Shown here in pieces: positions 44,570 through 53,121 of a DNA stretch of 64,000 bases. The translations under genes were made by a program, and so were the position numbers. The notes under the pieces were generated by a model, which worked only from the letters and a program-made list of their open reading frames with translations, made no database searches and was not told the origin of the DNA. Positions within the stretch are counted from its first letter, which is position 1, and every line of letters starts with the position of its first letter. Source of the DNA: Lachnospiraceae bacterium (GTDB lineage: Bacteria > Bacillota > Clostridia > Lachnospirales > Lachnospiraceae); NCBI GenBank assembly GCA_017618195.1, contig JAFZUW010000053.1, forward strand, positions 1 to 64,000, in the 5' to 3' direction.

Positions 44570-46048
44570 ATGGAAATATTTCCCTCCTTGGCCCAAGTGG
44601 AAGAAATAGCCTCTTCCGGCCGATATGACGTTCTCCCCGTAAGCTGCGAGATTCTGTCCGATTTCATTACTCCGATCGAGGCGATCCGCATTCTGAAAAA
44701 CGTTTCCAGGCACTGCTATATGTTGGAATCCGCAGTTGCTTCCGAGACCTGGGGACGCTATACATTTCTCGGCTTTGATCCCGAAATCGCGATTACGTGC
44801 ATCGGCGGCGAAGTGAACGGCGTATTGGATGCCGGCCCGGTCAAGTACGTTACCGGAAACCCATCCGAGTACCTTCGAAAGGTGCTTTCGAGCTACCGAA
44901 GCCCCCGCTTTGACAACCTGCCGCCCTTTACCGGCGGTTTGGTTGGGTACTTCGCATTTGACTACTTCGGATACAGTGAGCCGAGCGTTCGCAACAACGC
45001 GCTCGACACCGAGAATTTCAAGGACGTCGACCTCATGCTGTTCGACAAAGTCATCGCATTTGACCACATCCGCCAGAAGATCGTTCTGATGGCCAACATG
45101 CGGCTCGACGAACCCGAAACCAACTATAACAAAGCGGTCTGGGACCTTCGCCAGCTGATTGACCTTCTGCGTAACGGCGAGAAGAAGAAAGAGCCCGGCG
45201 GAAAGCTCACCGGCGAAGTTACTCCGTTATTCAACAAGGAACAGTTCTGCGCGATGGTTGAGAAGGCGCAGCATTACATCCACGAGGGAGATATCTTCCA
45301 GATCGTTCTTTCGAACCGCCTGAGCGCGCCGTTTGAAGGTAGCCTTCTGAATACGTACCGCGTGCTCCGCACGATCAACCCGTCCCCGTACATGTTTTAT
45401 TTCTCGGGCACGGATGTCGAGGTTGCGGGAGCTTCTCCCGAGACGCTCGTGAAGCTCGAGGACGGAATCCTTCATACCTTTCCCCTTGCCGGAACGAGAC
45501 CCAGAGGAAAGACCGAGGAAGAGGATAAGCGCCTCGAAGAAGAACTGCTTGCCGATGAGAAGGAGCTTGCCGAGCACAACATGCTTGTCGATCTCGGCCG
45601 GAACGACCTCGGAAAAATCAGCCGCTTCGGAAGCGTCCAGGTAGAAAAATTCCACTCGATCGAGCGTTTCTCGCACGTTATGCACATCGGTTCGACCGTT
45701 CGTTCCGAAATCCGCGAAGACTGCGACGCGCTTGACGCGATTGCCGCGGTTCTCCCCGCGGGAACCCTTTCGGGAGCCCCCAAGATCCGCGCGTGCCAGC
45801 TGATTAACGAGCTTGAGAACAACAAGCGCGGCATCTACGGCGGAGCAATCGGGTACATCGACTTTACCGGCAACATGGATACCTGCATTGCAATCCGTAT
45901 TGCCTACAAGAAGAACGGCAAAGTATTCGTCCGCAGCGGTGCCGGAATTGTGGCGGACTCCGTTCCCGAAAAGGAATACGAGGAGTGCCTGAATAAGGCG
46001 CGTGCTTCCCTGAAGGCTCTGGAGATTGCCGGACAGGATGACCTTTGA
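44570..46048 (+). CDS. trpE: Anthranilate synthase component I
   Basis: The 492-residue enzyme makes anthranilate from chorismate with the TrpG glutaminase. The feedback-site region (LESAVASETWGRYTFLG) is at the N-terminus. The chorismate-binding core has FCAMVEKAQHYIHEGDIFQIVLSNR, SPETLVKLEDG, PLAGTRPRG, DLGRNDLGKI, and AGTLSGAPKIRACQLI near 440. The start at 44570 has GAAAGGG 7 nt upstream. Anthranilate synthase is preferred over aminodeoxychorismate synthase because of the leading regulatory segment, but PabB cannot be fully excluded. The remaining trp genes are not here. Confidence 0.9.
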   Translation: MEIFPSLAQVEEIASSGRYDVLPVSCEILSDFITPIEAIRILKNVSRHCYMLESAVASETWGRYTFLGFDPEIAITCIGGEVNGVLDAGPVKYVTGNPSEYLRKVLSSYRSPRFDNLPPFTGGLVGYFAFDYFGYSEPSVRNNALDTENFKDVDLMLFDKVIAFDHIRQKIVLMANMRLDEPETNYNKAVWDLRQLIDLLRNGEKKKEPGGKLTGEVTPLFNKEQFCAMVEKAQHYIHEGDIFQIVLSNRLSAPFEGSLLNTYRVLRTINPSPYMFYFSGTDVEVAGASPETLVKLEDGILHTFPLAGTRPRGKTEEEDKRLEEELLADEKELAEHNMLVDLGRNDLGKISRFGSVQVEKFHSIERFSHVMHIGSTVRSEIREDCDALDAIAAVLPAGTLSGAPKIRACQLINELENNKRGIYGGAIGYIDFTGNMDTCIAIRIAYKKNGKVFVRSGAGIVADSVPEKEYEECLNKARASLKALEIAGQDDL

Positions 46049-46141
46049 TTCGTGCTGTGCCGGGATGACCTACGATCTTCGGACGGACTGGACGGCCTTT
46101 GAAGCGTGCCCGCAGCGGCCGCATAACCCAAGGAGGGTATC

Positions 46142-46717
46142 ATGATTCTTCTGATTGACAACTATGACAGTTTTTCTTATAACCTTTACCAGCTGATCGG
46201 CGAGATCGACCCGGACATCAAAGTGATCCGGAACGATGAGCTGACGGTTGATGAGATCCGCGAGCTGCATCCCGACCGCATTATCCTTTCGCCGGGACCC
46301 GGCCGGCCCGAAGACGCGGGCGTCATCATCGACGTTGCGCGCGCGCTCGGTCAAACGATTCCCGTGCTCGGCGTATGTCTCGGGCACCAGGCGATCTGCG
46401 CCGCGTACGGCGCCGTTGTCACATACGCAAAGCGGCTGATGCACGGCAAGCAGTCGGATGTCACATTTGACGCCGCCTGTCCGCTGTTTGCAGGATGCCC
46501 GAAGACGGCTCCGGTAGCACGCTACCATTCGCTTGCCGCCGATCCCGCCACCCTGCCTGCAGAACTTACCGTAACCGCGGTTACGGCCGACGGCGAAGTT
46601 ATGGCGGTAAAGCACCGCGATTATCCGATTTACGGCGTTCAGTTCCATCCCGAATCGATCATGACGCCTGACGGACGCACCATGCTTCGGAACTTTATCA
46701 AAGGGAACTGCTTCTGA
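46142..46717 (+). CDS. trpG: Anthranilate synthase glutaminase
   Basis: A 191-residue class I glutamine amidotransferase with ILLIDNYDSFSYNLYQ at the N-terminus, LSPGPGRPEDAG, nucleophile Cys in GVCLGHQAIC near 80 and catalytic His/Glu in GVQFHPESIMT near 170. It hands ammonia to TrpE and may also serve folate synthesis. AAGGAGG precedes the ATG, 93 bp after trpE. Confidence 0.93.
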   Translation: MILLIDNYDSFSYNLYQLIGEIDPDIKVIRNDELTVDEIRELHPDRIILSPGPGRPEDAGVIIDVARALGQTIPVLGVCLGHQAICAAYGAVVTYAKRLMHGKQSDVTFDAACPLFAGCPKTAPVARYHSLAADPATLPAELTVTAVTADGEVMAVKHRDYPIYGVQFHPESIMTPDGRTMLRNFIKGNCF

Positions 46718-46719
46718 GA

Positions 46720-46748
46720 TTGACAAAGCAGCCCCGCTAAACTAAAAT
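46720..46748 (+). promoter_or_regulatory. Promoter of the ABC ATPase gene
   Basis: TTGACA (46720-46725), 17-bp spacer, TAAAAT (46743-46748), directly after the trpG stop. A hairpin (GTCCGCG 46770-46776 / CGCGGAC 46791-46797) follows in the leader, then an imperfect CGTAA...TTACG dyad (46803-46822). Confidence 0.65.
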
Positions 46749-46831
46749 ATTACATGACTTGCGAAACAGGTCCGCGTATGCACATGCATGCGCGGACTTA
46801 TGCGTAAATAACGATTATTACGGTGAATGCG

Positions 46832-47563
46832 ATGAACAACGATTGCTGCTGCGACAGCCACAATCCAATCCTGACCTGCCAAGCCGCGACGCTCGGCTAC
46901 GAGAACCAGCCGGTCGTTAAGGACCTCTCGTTTGAGATCTATCCCGGCGACTATCTGAGCATTATCGGCGAGAACGGCTCGGGCAAATCCACCCTCATGA
47001 AGACCATGCTCGGACTCGTGAAACCGCTGTCCGGAAGCATTACGGTCAACTGCAGCCGCGGAAACGGCTGTATCGGGTATCTGCCCCAGCAGACGGCGCT
47101 GCAGAAGGATTTTCCGGCGACGGTTTCGGAAGTCGTCATGTCCGGTTTTCTGATGCGTACGGGACTGCGTCCTTTCTTCAAGAAGGAGGAAAAGGAACGC
47201 GCCGCGGCGGTTATGGAACAGCTCGGAATCGCCGACCTTCGGAAGCGGAGCTACCGCGACCTTTCGGGCGGCCAGCAGCAGAGGGTTCTTCTTGCAAGAG
47301 CGCTTCTAGCGGCACATGAGATCCTGATGCTCGACGAGCCGGTTTCCGGTCTCGATCCCGCTGCCACGAACGAACTTTACGAGACGCTTACCGAACTGAA
47401 CAAGAAGAACGGCATGACCATCATCGTAATCTCGCACGACATCGCGAAAACGATCGTTCCTTCGACCAAGATCCTGCACATCGCGAAGGACCGGTATTTC
47501 TTCGGAACGCCAGCCGCCTATATGGCCAACGACCTTTCGAAGATCTTCTTCCCGGACGATTGA
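46832..47563 (+). CDS. Zn/Mn-type ABC transporter ATPase, orphan
   Basis: The 243-residue ATPase of the ZnuC/MntB group has Walker A IIGENGSGKSTLMKTML near 47, Q-loop YLPQQTALQKDFPATVSEVV, signature LSGGQQQRVLLARALL near 143 and Walker B ILMLDEPVSGLDP. The N-terminus carries a Cys/His cluster (DCCCDSH), suggestive of metal binding. No permease or substrate-binding gene follows, unlike znuABC operons. A possible Zur-like dyad lies just upstream. A GTG at 46823 is an alternative start; neither start has a strong ribosome site. Confidence 0.85.
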   Translation: MNNDCCCDSHNPILTCQAATLGYENQPVVKDLSFEIYPGDYLSIIGENGSGKSTLMKTMLGLVKPLSGSITVNCSRGNGCIGYLPQQTALQKDFPATVSEVVMSGFLMRTGLRPFFKKEEKERAAAVMEQLGIADLRKRSYRDLSGGQQQRVLLARALLAAHEILMLDEPVSGLDPAATNELYETLTELNKKNGMTIIVISHDIAKTIVPSTKILHIAKDRYFFGTPAAYMANDLSKIFFPDD

Positions 47564-47599
47564 TGTAACGGAACTTGCAGCCGGCACCGCGCGTACGGA

Positions 47600-47665
47600 C
47601 TGCCTGCAAACGGATGAGACACAATAGTTCAGCGGGCACTGCCCGTAAACGGATAAGTCACAATA
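47600..47665 (+). repeat. 27-bp imperfect direct repeat
   Basis: Copies at 47600-47626 and 47639-47665 (core AAACGGAT, ending CACAATA) differ at four positions. They fill the gap before the araD ribosome site, the second copy ending directly at AAGGAGG. Confidence 0.8.
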
Positions 47666-47678
47666 AGGAGGTATTCCC

Positions 47679-48371
47679 ATGCTTGAGAAATTGAAAGAAG
47701 AAGTGCTGAAGGCCAATCTGGACCTTCCGAAATACGGTTTGATCACGTTTACCTGGGGTAACGTATCCGGAATCGACCGCGAGAAAGGTCTCGTAGTCAT
47801 TAAGCCCTCCGGCGTTTCCTATGAGGAGATGACCGCTGACGACATGGTTGTCGTTGACCTTGCCGGAAATGTGGTGGAAGGTCACCTGAAACCTTCATCC
47901 GACACCCCGACACACCTTGCCCTTTACCGTGCATGGCCGCAGATCGGCGGCGTCGTTCATACGCACAGCCGTTATGCAACCACTTACGCGCAGGCAGGCT
48001 GCGACATCGTTGCGGGCGGCACGACGCACGGCGATTATTTCTACGGCGACATCCCCTGCACGCGCTACATGACCGAGGCGGAGATTGCAGGTCAGTACGA
48101 GCTTGAGACCGGCAACGTCATCATTGAAACCTTTGAAAAGAGAGGCATCAATCCTGCCGACATCCCGGCGGTTCTTGTACGCTCCCACGGTCCTTTCACC
48201 TGGGGCACCGACGCCGCCAACGCCGTTCACAACTCCGTTGTACTTGAGGAAGTTGCCTTTATGGCGCTCCACAGCAACCTCTTGATCGGCGACGCTCCCT
48301 GCATGCAGCAGGCTCTGCTTGACAAGCACTATTTGAGAAAGCACGGAAAGAACGCTTATTACGGGCAGTAA
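47679..48371 (+). CDS. araD: L-ribulose-5-phosphate 4-epimerase
   Basis: The 230-residue class II aldolase/epimerase has [31 protein letters not shown], zinc His pair in [10 protein letters not shown] and third His in [10 protein letters not shown] near 171, with the AraD-type C-terminus ([14 protein letters not shown]). It converts L-ribulose-5-P to D-xylulose-5-P. No araA or araB is nearby, so it may serve ascorbate or other pentose routes (UlaF/SgbE relatives). AAGGAGG precedes the ATG. Confidence 0.9.
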   Translation: MLEKLKEEVLKANLDLPKYGLITFTWGNVSGIDREKGLVVIKPSGVSYEEMTADDMVVVDLAGNVVEGHLKPSSDTPTHLALYRAWPQIGGVVHTHSRYATTYAQAGCDIVAGGTTHGDYFYGDIPCTRYMTEAEIAGQYELETGNVIIETFEKRGINPADIPAVLVRSHGPFTWGTDAANAVHNSVVLEEVAFMALHSNLLIGDAPCMQQALLDKHYLRKHGKNAYYGQ

Positions 48372-48449
48372 GCGCCGGTAAATGCTGACGGGGCTTGTTC
48401 CGTCCGGCAAGCTGTTTTACGGGGCTTATACCCAGTCACTGCAATATAA

Positions 48450-48490
48450 AATCCCGGGTCATGGTCATCCATAACCCGGGATTATTTTAT
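48450..48490 (+). terminator. Bidirectional terminator after araD
   Basis: A 10-bp stem AATCCCGGGT / ACCCGGGATT (48450-48459 with 48474-48483) with inner ATGG/CCAT pairing, then ATTTTATTC. It also faces the convergent carboxypeptidase gene. Confidence 0.85.
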
Positions 48491-48531
48491 TCTCTTATTC
48501 ACGCCGCGCAGCCTTCATGCCGGCGTCCGTC

Positions 48532-50040
48532 TTATCTTCTTCTCAGATTCTTCTTCGGCTTTCTTGCCATCACGATCATCGGCGCCACAATGTAAATCAC
48601 AAGCAGCAGCACGAGAAACACCGCGAGTCCGATGATTCCCGCGCGCGTTCCGGCTTCCTTGCGGCTCTGCCCTTCCCAGCGCTCCATGCTCTTCGGAAGC
48701 GGCGTCGGAGTCGGCGTAGCCTTCTTCTCGCCCGAGATCCGGATCACCGATTCGGTTCCCTCCCCGCCCGTCGACTTTAACATGGACGGCGGCAGCAGGA
48801 ACTTCGGCCATATCGCATCGAAATCCTTCTGGGAAAACGGGTATTCTTCGTTGTAGTATATGATGTCCGTCCGCCCGACAAGCGCTCCGTTGTAGGAATA
48901 GATCAGCTGGCCGATCACATTTTCCCCATGCACGTAATCCTCGGGGATCGAATATTCCACGCGTTTCTCAAGCTTCGTAAGGTCGGTGTCCAGCGGAACC
49001 ACGATCGTCGCGCCCGACGCGATGGAGAGCGTCGAGTAATCCTTGCCGGTAAACATCGGGCACTCATCGAAGAAGCCCGCGTAGTTCGGATTGCCGATGC
49101 GCTCCGCGTTTCTCATCGAGTAGCTCTTGTAGTTCTCGAATGCGTAGCTGAGCATCGTGATCGTGTCGTCGTAAGCGCTCTCGTCGCTCGCGCTGCCGAG
49201 CACGATTGCCACAAGGCGCATGCCGTCTTTCTCGGCGTAGGTGCAGAGAGAATAGGTTCCGTCCTCGGCTTTGCCGCCCGACTTGCCGGCGATCGCGTAG
49301 TCGTATTTGATGGTCTGACGGATAAACTTGTGCGTCTGCGCGATGGTGCGCGCCTCTTTTAGGTTGGACTGCGGGATCTTGTACCATTTGGCGCCCGCAA
49401 TCTGCAGAAAATCGGCTCTGGTGCCGAGCTTGCAGGCCACCAGTCCAATATCGTATGCGCAGCTTAACTGCTTGGAGCCGCCCGTTCCGGTGCAGCTCGT
49501 GAAGTTCGAGTTGACCGCGCCGAGCTGCGTCATGCGCTCGTTCATCATCTTAAGGAACTTCCTCATACTGCCGCCCACATGCTCTGCAAGCGCGTAGGTC
49601 GCCTCGTCGGCGGATGCCACGAGAGAAGCGTTCAGAAGGTCGATTGCCGCGATCCGCTCGTTCACAACGAGTCCGACACGGGTAACGTTCTTACCGATGC
49701 TGTTGATCGACGCGTAGGAGCAGTTGACCGTATCGGTGAGGCGCCCGTCCTCGAGAATGAGAAGCGCCGTTAAAAGCTTCGTGAGACTCGTCGGGGACAT
49801 GGACTCGGTCGCGTTCTTTGCAAACAGAACCGCGTTCGAATGCACTTCCATAACGACTCCCGCTTTGCCGCTGATTGCGGGTCCTCCTCCGAGGATCGAT
49901 TCGATCTTCGGGATCTGCTTGGTCTCCGAATCGGACGCCTCGGCGGTTTTGCACGCAAACCGGCCGCCGCACATTTCCGTTACCAGGAAAAGTGCCGCGA
50001 GCATAAGCGAAAGAGCTCGTTTGCGGAATAAATGTTTCAT
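48532..50040 (-). CDS. dacA: D-alanyl-D-alanine carboxypeptidase (S11 family)
   Basis: The 502-residue penicillin-binding protein has an N-terminal signal peptide, a catalytic domain with MSPTSLTKLLTALL (Ser-x-x-Lys), a second motif SADEATYALAEHVG, and AGKSGGKAEDG as the KTG box. A ~100-residue C-terminal domain, a TPTPTP spacer and a C-terminal membrane helix (IIGLAVFLVLLLVIYIVAPMIV) with basic tail follow. The usual SxN motif reads SAD (Asn to Asp) and KTG reads KSG, so activity may be altered. It trims the pentapeptide of peptidoglycan at the outer membrane face. AAAGGA precedes the ATG at 50040; an ATG five codons upstream lacks a site. Confidence 0.88.
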   Translation of the reverse strand: MKHLFRKRALSLMLAALFLVTEMCGGRFACKTAEASDSETKQIPKIESILGGGPAISGKAGVVMEVHSNAVLFAKNATESMSPTSLTKLLTALLILEDGRLTDTVNCSYASINSIGKNVTRVGLVVNERIAAIDLLNASLVASADEATYALAEHVGGSMRKFLKMMNERMTQLGAVNSNFTSCTGTGGSKQLSCAYDIGLVACKLGTRADFLQIAGAKWYKIPQSNLKEARTIAQTHKFIRQTIKYDYAIAGKSGGKAEDGTYSLCTYAEKDGMRLVAIVLGSASDESAYDDTITMLSYAFENYKSYSMRNAERIGNPNYAGFFDECPMFTGKDYSTLSIASGATIVVPLDTDLTKLEKRVEYSIPEDYVHGENVIGQLIYSYNGALVGRTDIIYYNEEYPFSQKDFDAIWPKFLLPPSMLKSTGGEGTESVIRISGEKKATPTPTPLPKSMERWEGQSRKEAGTRAGIIGLAVFLVLLLVIYIVAPMIVMARKPKKNLRRR

Positions 50041-50118
50041 AAAAATCCTTTTCATCGCTGCATGCGCCGGTCCGATGTCCGGTCTTCGCAGCCTGCCGGG
50101 CTGCCGCCCGTTTATCTC

Positions 50119-51504
50119 TTATACCAGTCTGCGCCCCATCAGAACGCCCATGGACGAAGCCATCATAAGGCCTCTGGTCCATCCGGACGAATCTCCGAGA
50201 CAGTACAATCCTTTAATGCTTGTCGTCAGGTCGGGCTCCATCTTAACCTTGTTCGAGTAGAATTTGAGCTCCGGCGAATAAAGAAGCGTCTCTTCCGCGG
50301 CAAATCCCGGCACGACGAGGTCCACCGCGCGGATAAATCCGAGGATGTTCATCATCGCACGGTACGGCATCGCGGCCGTAATGTCGCCCGCAACCGCATC
50401 CGGAAGCGTCGGATGCACGTTGCCCTGCGCGAGTTCCTTGTCCCACGTGCGCTTGCCGTTCAGGATGTCTCCGTAGCGCTGCACGAGGATCTGCCCGTTT
50501 CCGAGCATGTTCGTAAGCTCGCCGACCTTCTGCGCATACGCGATCGGCTGGTTAAACGGAACCGAAAAGTTATGCGAACAGAGGATGGACAGGTTCGTGT
50601 TATTGGACTTCAGTTCTTTATACGAATGGCCGTTCACGACGGCAAGGTTGTTGTCGTAATTCTCCTGGCTGACAAATCCGCCCGGGTTCTGGCAGAACGT
50701 CCGCACTTTATTCTTAAACGGCAAAGGATACCCGACGAGCTTGGATTCATACAGGATGCTGTTCACTTCCTCCATGATCTCGTTGCGGACCTCGACGCGC
50801 ACGCCGATATCAACGGTGCCGGGCTTGTGGGCGATTTCATACCGTGCGCACAGCTGCTCAAGCCACTCCGCGCCTCTGCGGCCGGTCGCCACTACGACGT
50901 CGGTTCCCTCGATCACGGTCTTCTCGCCGCGGTCGCTGATCACAACGCCCTTCACGGTCCGGTCCTCGATCACAAGGTCCTCGACGTTCGTGTTGAAAAG
51001 CATCTCAACGCCGTGCTCTTTTAAGAAAAGTTCAAGGCTTCCGTACAGAATCTGCGCCCGCTCGGTTCCGAGATGGCGGATCGGGCAGTCGACCAGCTTA
51101 AGTCCCGCCTGGATTGCTCGGCGGCGGATCTCCTTCACCTTTTCCGGCTCGCTGACGCCTTCCACATGCGTATCGGCGCCGAACTCCAGATAAATCGAGT
51201 CCGTATAGTCGATCAAAGACTGCGCAACATCCGCGCCGATCAGCTCCGGCAGGTCTCCGCCGACTTCACAGCTTAAGGAAAGCTTTCCGTCGGAAAATGC
51301 GCCCGCACCCGAGAATCCCGTCGTAATATTGCACGGCTTGCAGTTCATGCACCGCCCCGTCTTGGTCTTCGGGCAGCTTCTCTTCTCAATCGGCTTGCCT
51401 TTCTCGATCATGAGAATCTTTTTCTTCGTGCCCTTCTTTATCATTTCGATTGCCGTAAAGATACCGGCCGGACCGGCACCGACAATAATCAAATCGTATT
51501 TCAT
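50119..51504 (-). CDS. FAD-dependent dehydrogenase (COG2509-like)
   Basis: A 461-residue cytosolic flavoprotein with N-terminal FAD-binding MKYDLIIVGAGPAGIFTAIEM, a Cys-rich CPKTKTGRCMNCKPCNITTG segment, GTDVVVATGRRGAEWL, and C-terminal GLYCLGDSSGWTRGLMMASS. It matches the uncharacterised FAD-dependent dehydrogenase group; the cysteine cluster near 55-70 may bind metal or Fe-S, and the substrate is unknown. GGAGGG precedes the ATG at 51504. It lies after the reverse transcriptase on the same strand, with a 180-bp gap that shows no clear signal. Confidence 0.82.
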   Translation of the reverse strand: MKYDLIIVGAGPAGIFTAIEMIKKGTKKKILMIEKGKPIEKRSCPKTKTGRCMNCKPCNITTGFSGAGAFSDGKLSLSCEVGGDLPELIGADVAQSLIDYTDSIYLEFGADTHVEGVSEPEKVKEIRRRAIQAGLKLVDCPIRHLGTERAQILYGSLELFLKEHGVEMLFNTNVEDLVIEDRTVKGVVISDRGEKTVIEGTDVVVATGRRGAEWLEQLCARYEIAHKPGTVDIGVRVEVRNEIMEEVNSILYESKLVGYPLPFKNKVRTFCQNPGGFVSQENYDNNLAVVNGHSYKELKSNNTNLSILCSHNFSVPFNQPIAYAQKVGELTNMLGNGQILVQRYGDILNGKRTWDKELAQGNVHPTLPDAVAGDITAAMPYRAMMNILGFIRAVDLVVPGFAAEETLLYSPELKFYSNKVKMEPDLTTSIKGLYCLGDSSGWTRGLMMASSMGVLMGRRLV

Positions 51505-51684
51505 AAACCCTCCGTATCGCGCATGCGGTTCGTGCCGCACCCCGACATATTATTTTACCACAAATGCCTTCTCTTTGCAAATCGGCACGGAATACCGTGT
51601 TCCGCAGGTTTCGCCGTCCGGCGCCTTCGACCGTTCCCTTCAGCGGCCGGCTTTATTTCCTCCGCTGCACTCAAGTCATCCGCC

Positions 51685-52893
51685 TTACTCCCTCCGGTCG
51701 GTCTCGTAATAAGCATGCACGAGGCTCTTAAAACCGTACCCCTTGATGGTCTCGTAACGCAGGTTGTAATTGGCTTTCGTGTGCTTTCCGGTCACGAGGA
51801 ACCGGATGTTCTCGATCATGTACGAATCCAGCTCCTTAAGGCTCTTGTCGGTCGTGATCACCGGGAAGAACCACCTGCACCACGTCAGCTCGCTTTTCAT
51901 CGGATTATCAAACAACTTGCGGTTAAAATGGCGGATAAACGCTCTGATCGCCTTTTCGTCGCTCGCGCCCTTCTTCACCTTCCAGCGGTACAGCGCACGC
52001 GCCTTCCTTTTCATCTTATGCTTCAGCTTCTCCACCGAAGCGCGCGCCACATCGATGGTCCCGTTTTGATAAGTAATCCCCAGAAAATCCCACGCCTCCC
52101 CGGGTTCCGCGTAGAATACCTTGTTCGGGTTAACGGACATGTCCTTTGCCGCCAGGAAGCCGAGGATTTCGTCGCGGTAGGCATCGATCTCTTCGCGGCT
52201 CCGGCCGAAGACGATGATATCGTCCGAGTAACGCGCATATGGGATTTGCCGCTCGGCAAATGCCCTGTCCATCTCGGCAAGGTACAGGTTCGCGAGGAAA
52301 GACGACAGCGGATTGCCCGCCATGATTCCCTTGCGCTCTTCGAACCGGCGACCCTGCTCCGTTACGAAAGGATTCCGCAGGAATTCGCACAGGAAGGCAA
52401 AGAACCTCGGCTGCTCGTCTCCGAGGACGTCCTTTGCAAGCGGGATGATCCGCTCCACGTCAACCGAATTGAAATAGTCGTGGATGTCGAGCTTATAAAC
52501 GTACCGATTCGACAGATCGGGCACCGCGAGGATGTCCGCGACCGCGCGCTTTACGCCGCGGTTGATGCGGAATGAGAACAGGTTGTCCGGGAATATATCG
52601 TCGTACCCGTGCAGCCGGACCGCAAAGAACTTCAGAAGTATCCCCGCTTCGCCCGGAAACATATAAACGACGCGCTTCTTGGCGGTACCCTTTTTGTTAA
52701 GAACCGTCCGCTCTGCGTCCGGAAAAGGCTCACCGTTTCGGAACCGCTCGTCCCACGACGCATACCCGCCGCAGTCGATAAACTGCCGCAGGGCCGTCAA
52801 TTCCTTCTTTGTATTGTGTTCGTTGGCGGCGCAATAGTCGTAAAACTGCTCCCACGCCTCTCGGTCGCCGACGAGTTCCATCAAGTCTTTCAT
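51685..52893 (-). CDS. Stand-alone reverse transcriptase
   Basis: The 402-residue RT has motif A YVYKLDIHDYFNSV (D136), the G-x-x-x-GNPLSSFLANLYL motif (about 189-204) and the catalytic YARYSDDIIVF (YSDD, 222-225), followed by WDFLGITYQNG. The ~130-residue C-terminal part is basic (KLKHKMKRKARALYRWKVKKG) and ends FLVTGKHTKANYN...GYGFKSLVHAYYE. There is no HNH nuclease or Cys4 zinc and no intron around it, so it is not a plain group II intron protein. A retron-like, DRT-like or domesticated RT is possible. AGGAG lies 6 nt before the ATG at 52893; the longer in-frame version would translate the upstream structured element. Confidence 0.85.
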   Translation of the reverse strand: MKDLMELVGDREAWEQFYDYCAANEHNTKKELTALRQFIDCGGYASWDERFRNGEPFPDAERTVLNKKGTAKKRVVYMFPGEAGILLKFFAVRLHGYDDIFPDNLFSFRINRGVKRAVADILAVPDLSNRYVYKLDIHDYFNSVDVERIIPLAKDVLGDEQPRFFAFLCEFLRNPFVTEQGRRFEERKGIMAGNPLSSFLANLYLAEMDRAFAERQIPYARYSDDIIVFGRSREEIDAYRDEILGFLAAKDMSVNPNKVFYAEPGEAWDFLGITYQNGTIDVARASVEKLKHKMKRKARALYRWKVKKGASDEKAIRAFIRHFNRKLFDNPMKSELTWCRWFFPVITTDKSLKELDSYMIENIRFLVTGKHTKANYNLRYETIKGYGFKSLVHAYYETDRRE

Positions 52894-52925
52894 ACTCCGC
52901 TCCTGCGGTTTTTGGACATAAAAAT

Positions 52926-53057
52926 GGATAGAGAAGAAGTGCTTTAAAATAGCAAATTTGCTATACCGGGCGATACATAACCGGCTACCTGCAAAACCTT
53001 TACAAGGGTTATGCTGCGCCCCCTGCAGGTGCATCTGAAATGCGTTCTTCTCTATCC
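52926..53057 (-). ncRNA. Putative structured RNA in front of the RT gene
   Basis: A 13-bp perfect inverted repeat (GGATAGAGAAGAA 52926-52938 / TTCTTCTCTATCC 53045-53057) encloses 106 nt with four hairpins: ACCTGCA/TGCAGGT (52987-53030), GCAT/ATGC (53031-53043), ATAGCAAATTTGCTAT (52949-52964) and CCGG/CCGG (near 52966-52984). It ends 33 nt before the RT start, where retron msr-msd RNAs or DRT-associated RNAs lie. No clear promoter was found. Being an RNA product is inference. Confidence 0.5.
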
Positions 53058-53065
53058 GATGTTTT

Positions 53066-53090
53066 ATGAAAAAGCAATTGCTTGTTTCAT
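53066..53090 (-). other. Near-perfect palindrome upstream of the RT element
   Basis: ATGAAA-AAGCAA / TTGCTT-G-TTTCAT: a 12-bp dyad with one bulge and no real loop. It lies between the 53122 gene and the RT element and could be a terminator-like or protein-binding site. Confidence 0.45.
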
Positions 53091-53121
53091 CTTGTTCCTG
53101 CCGGCTTTCCGGCGTCGACCC

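Noticed and set aside
49724..51193. Long plus-strand ORFs opposite the carboxypeptidase and FAD dehydrogenase
   Set aside because: They mirror GC-rich codons of well-supported minus-strand genes and show no domain or ribosome site.
51685..53034. Group II intron
   Set aside because: No maturase HNH end, no domain V-like hairpin after the gene, and the reading frame sits in ordinary flanking genes.
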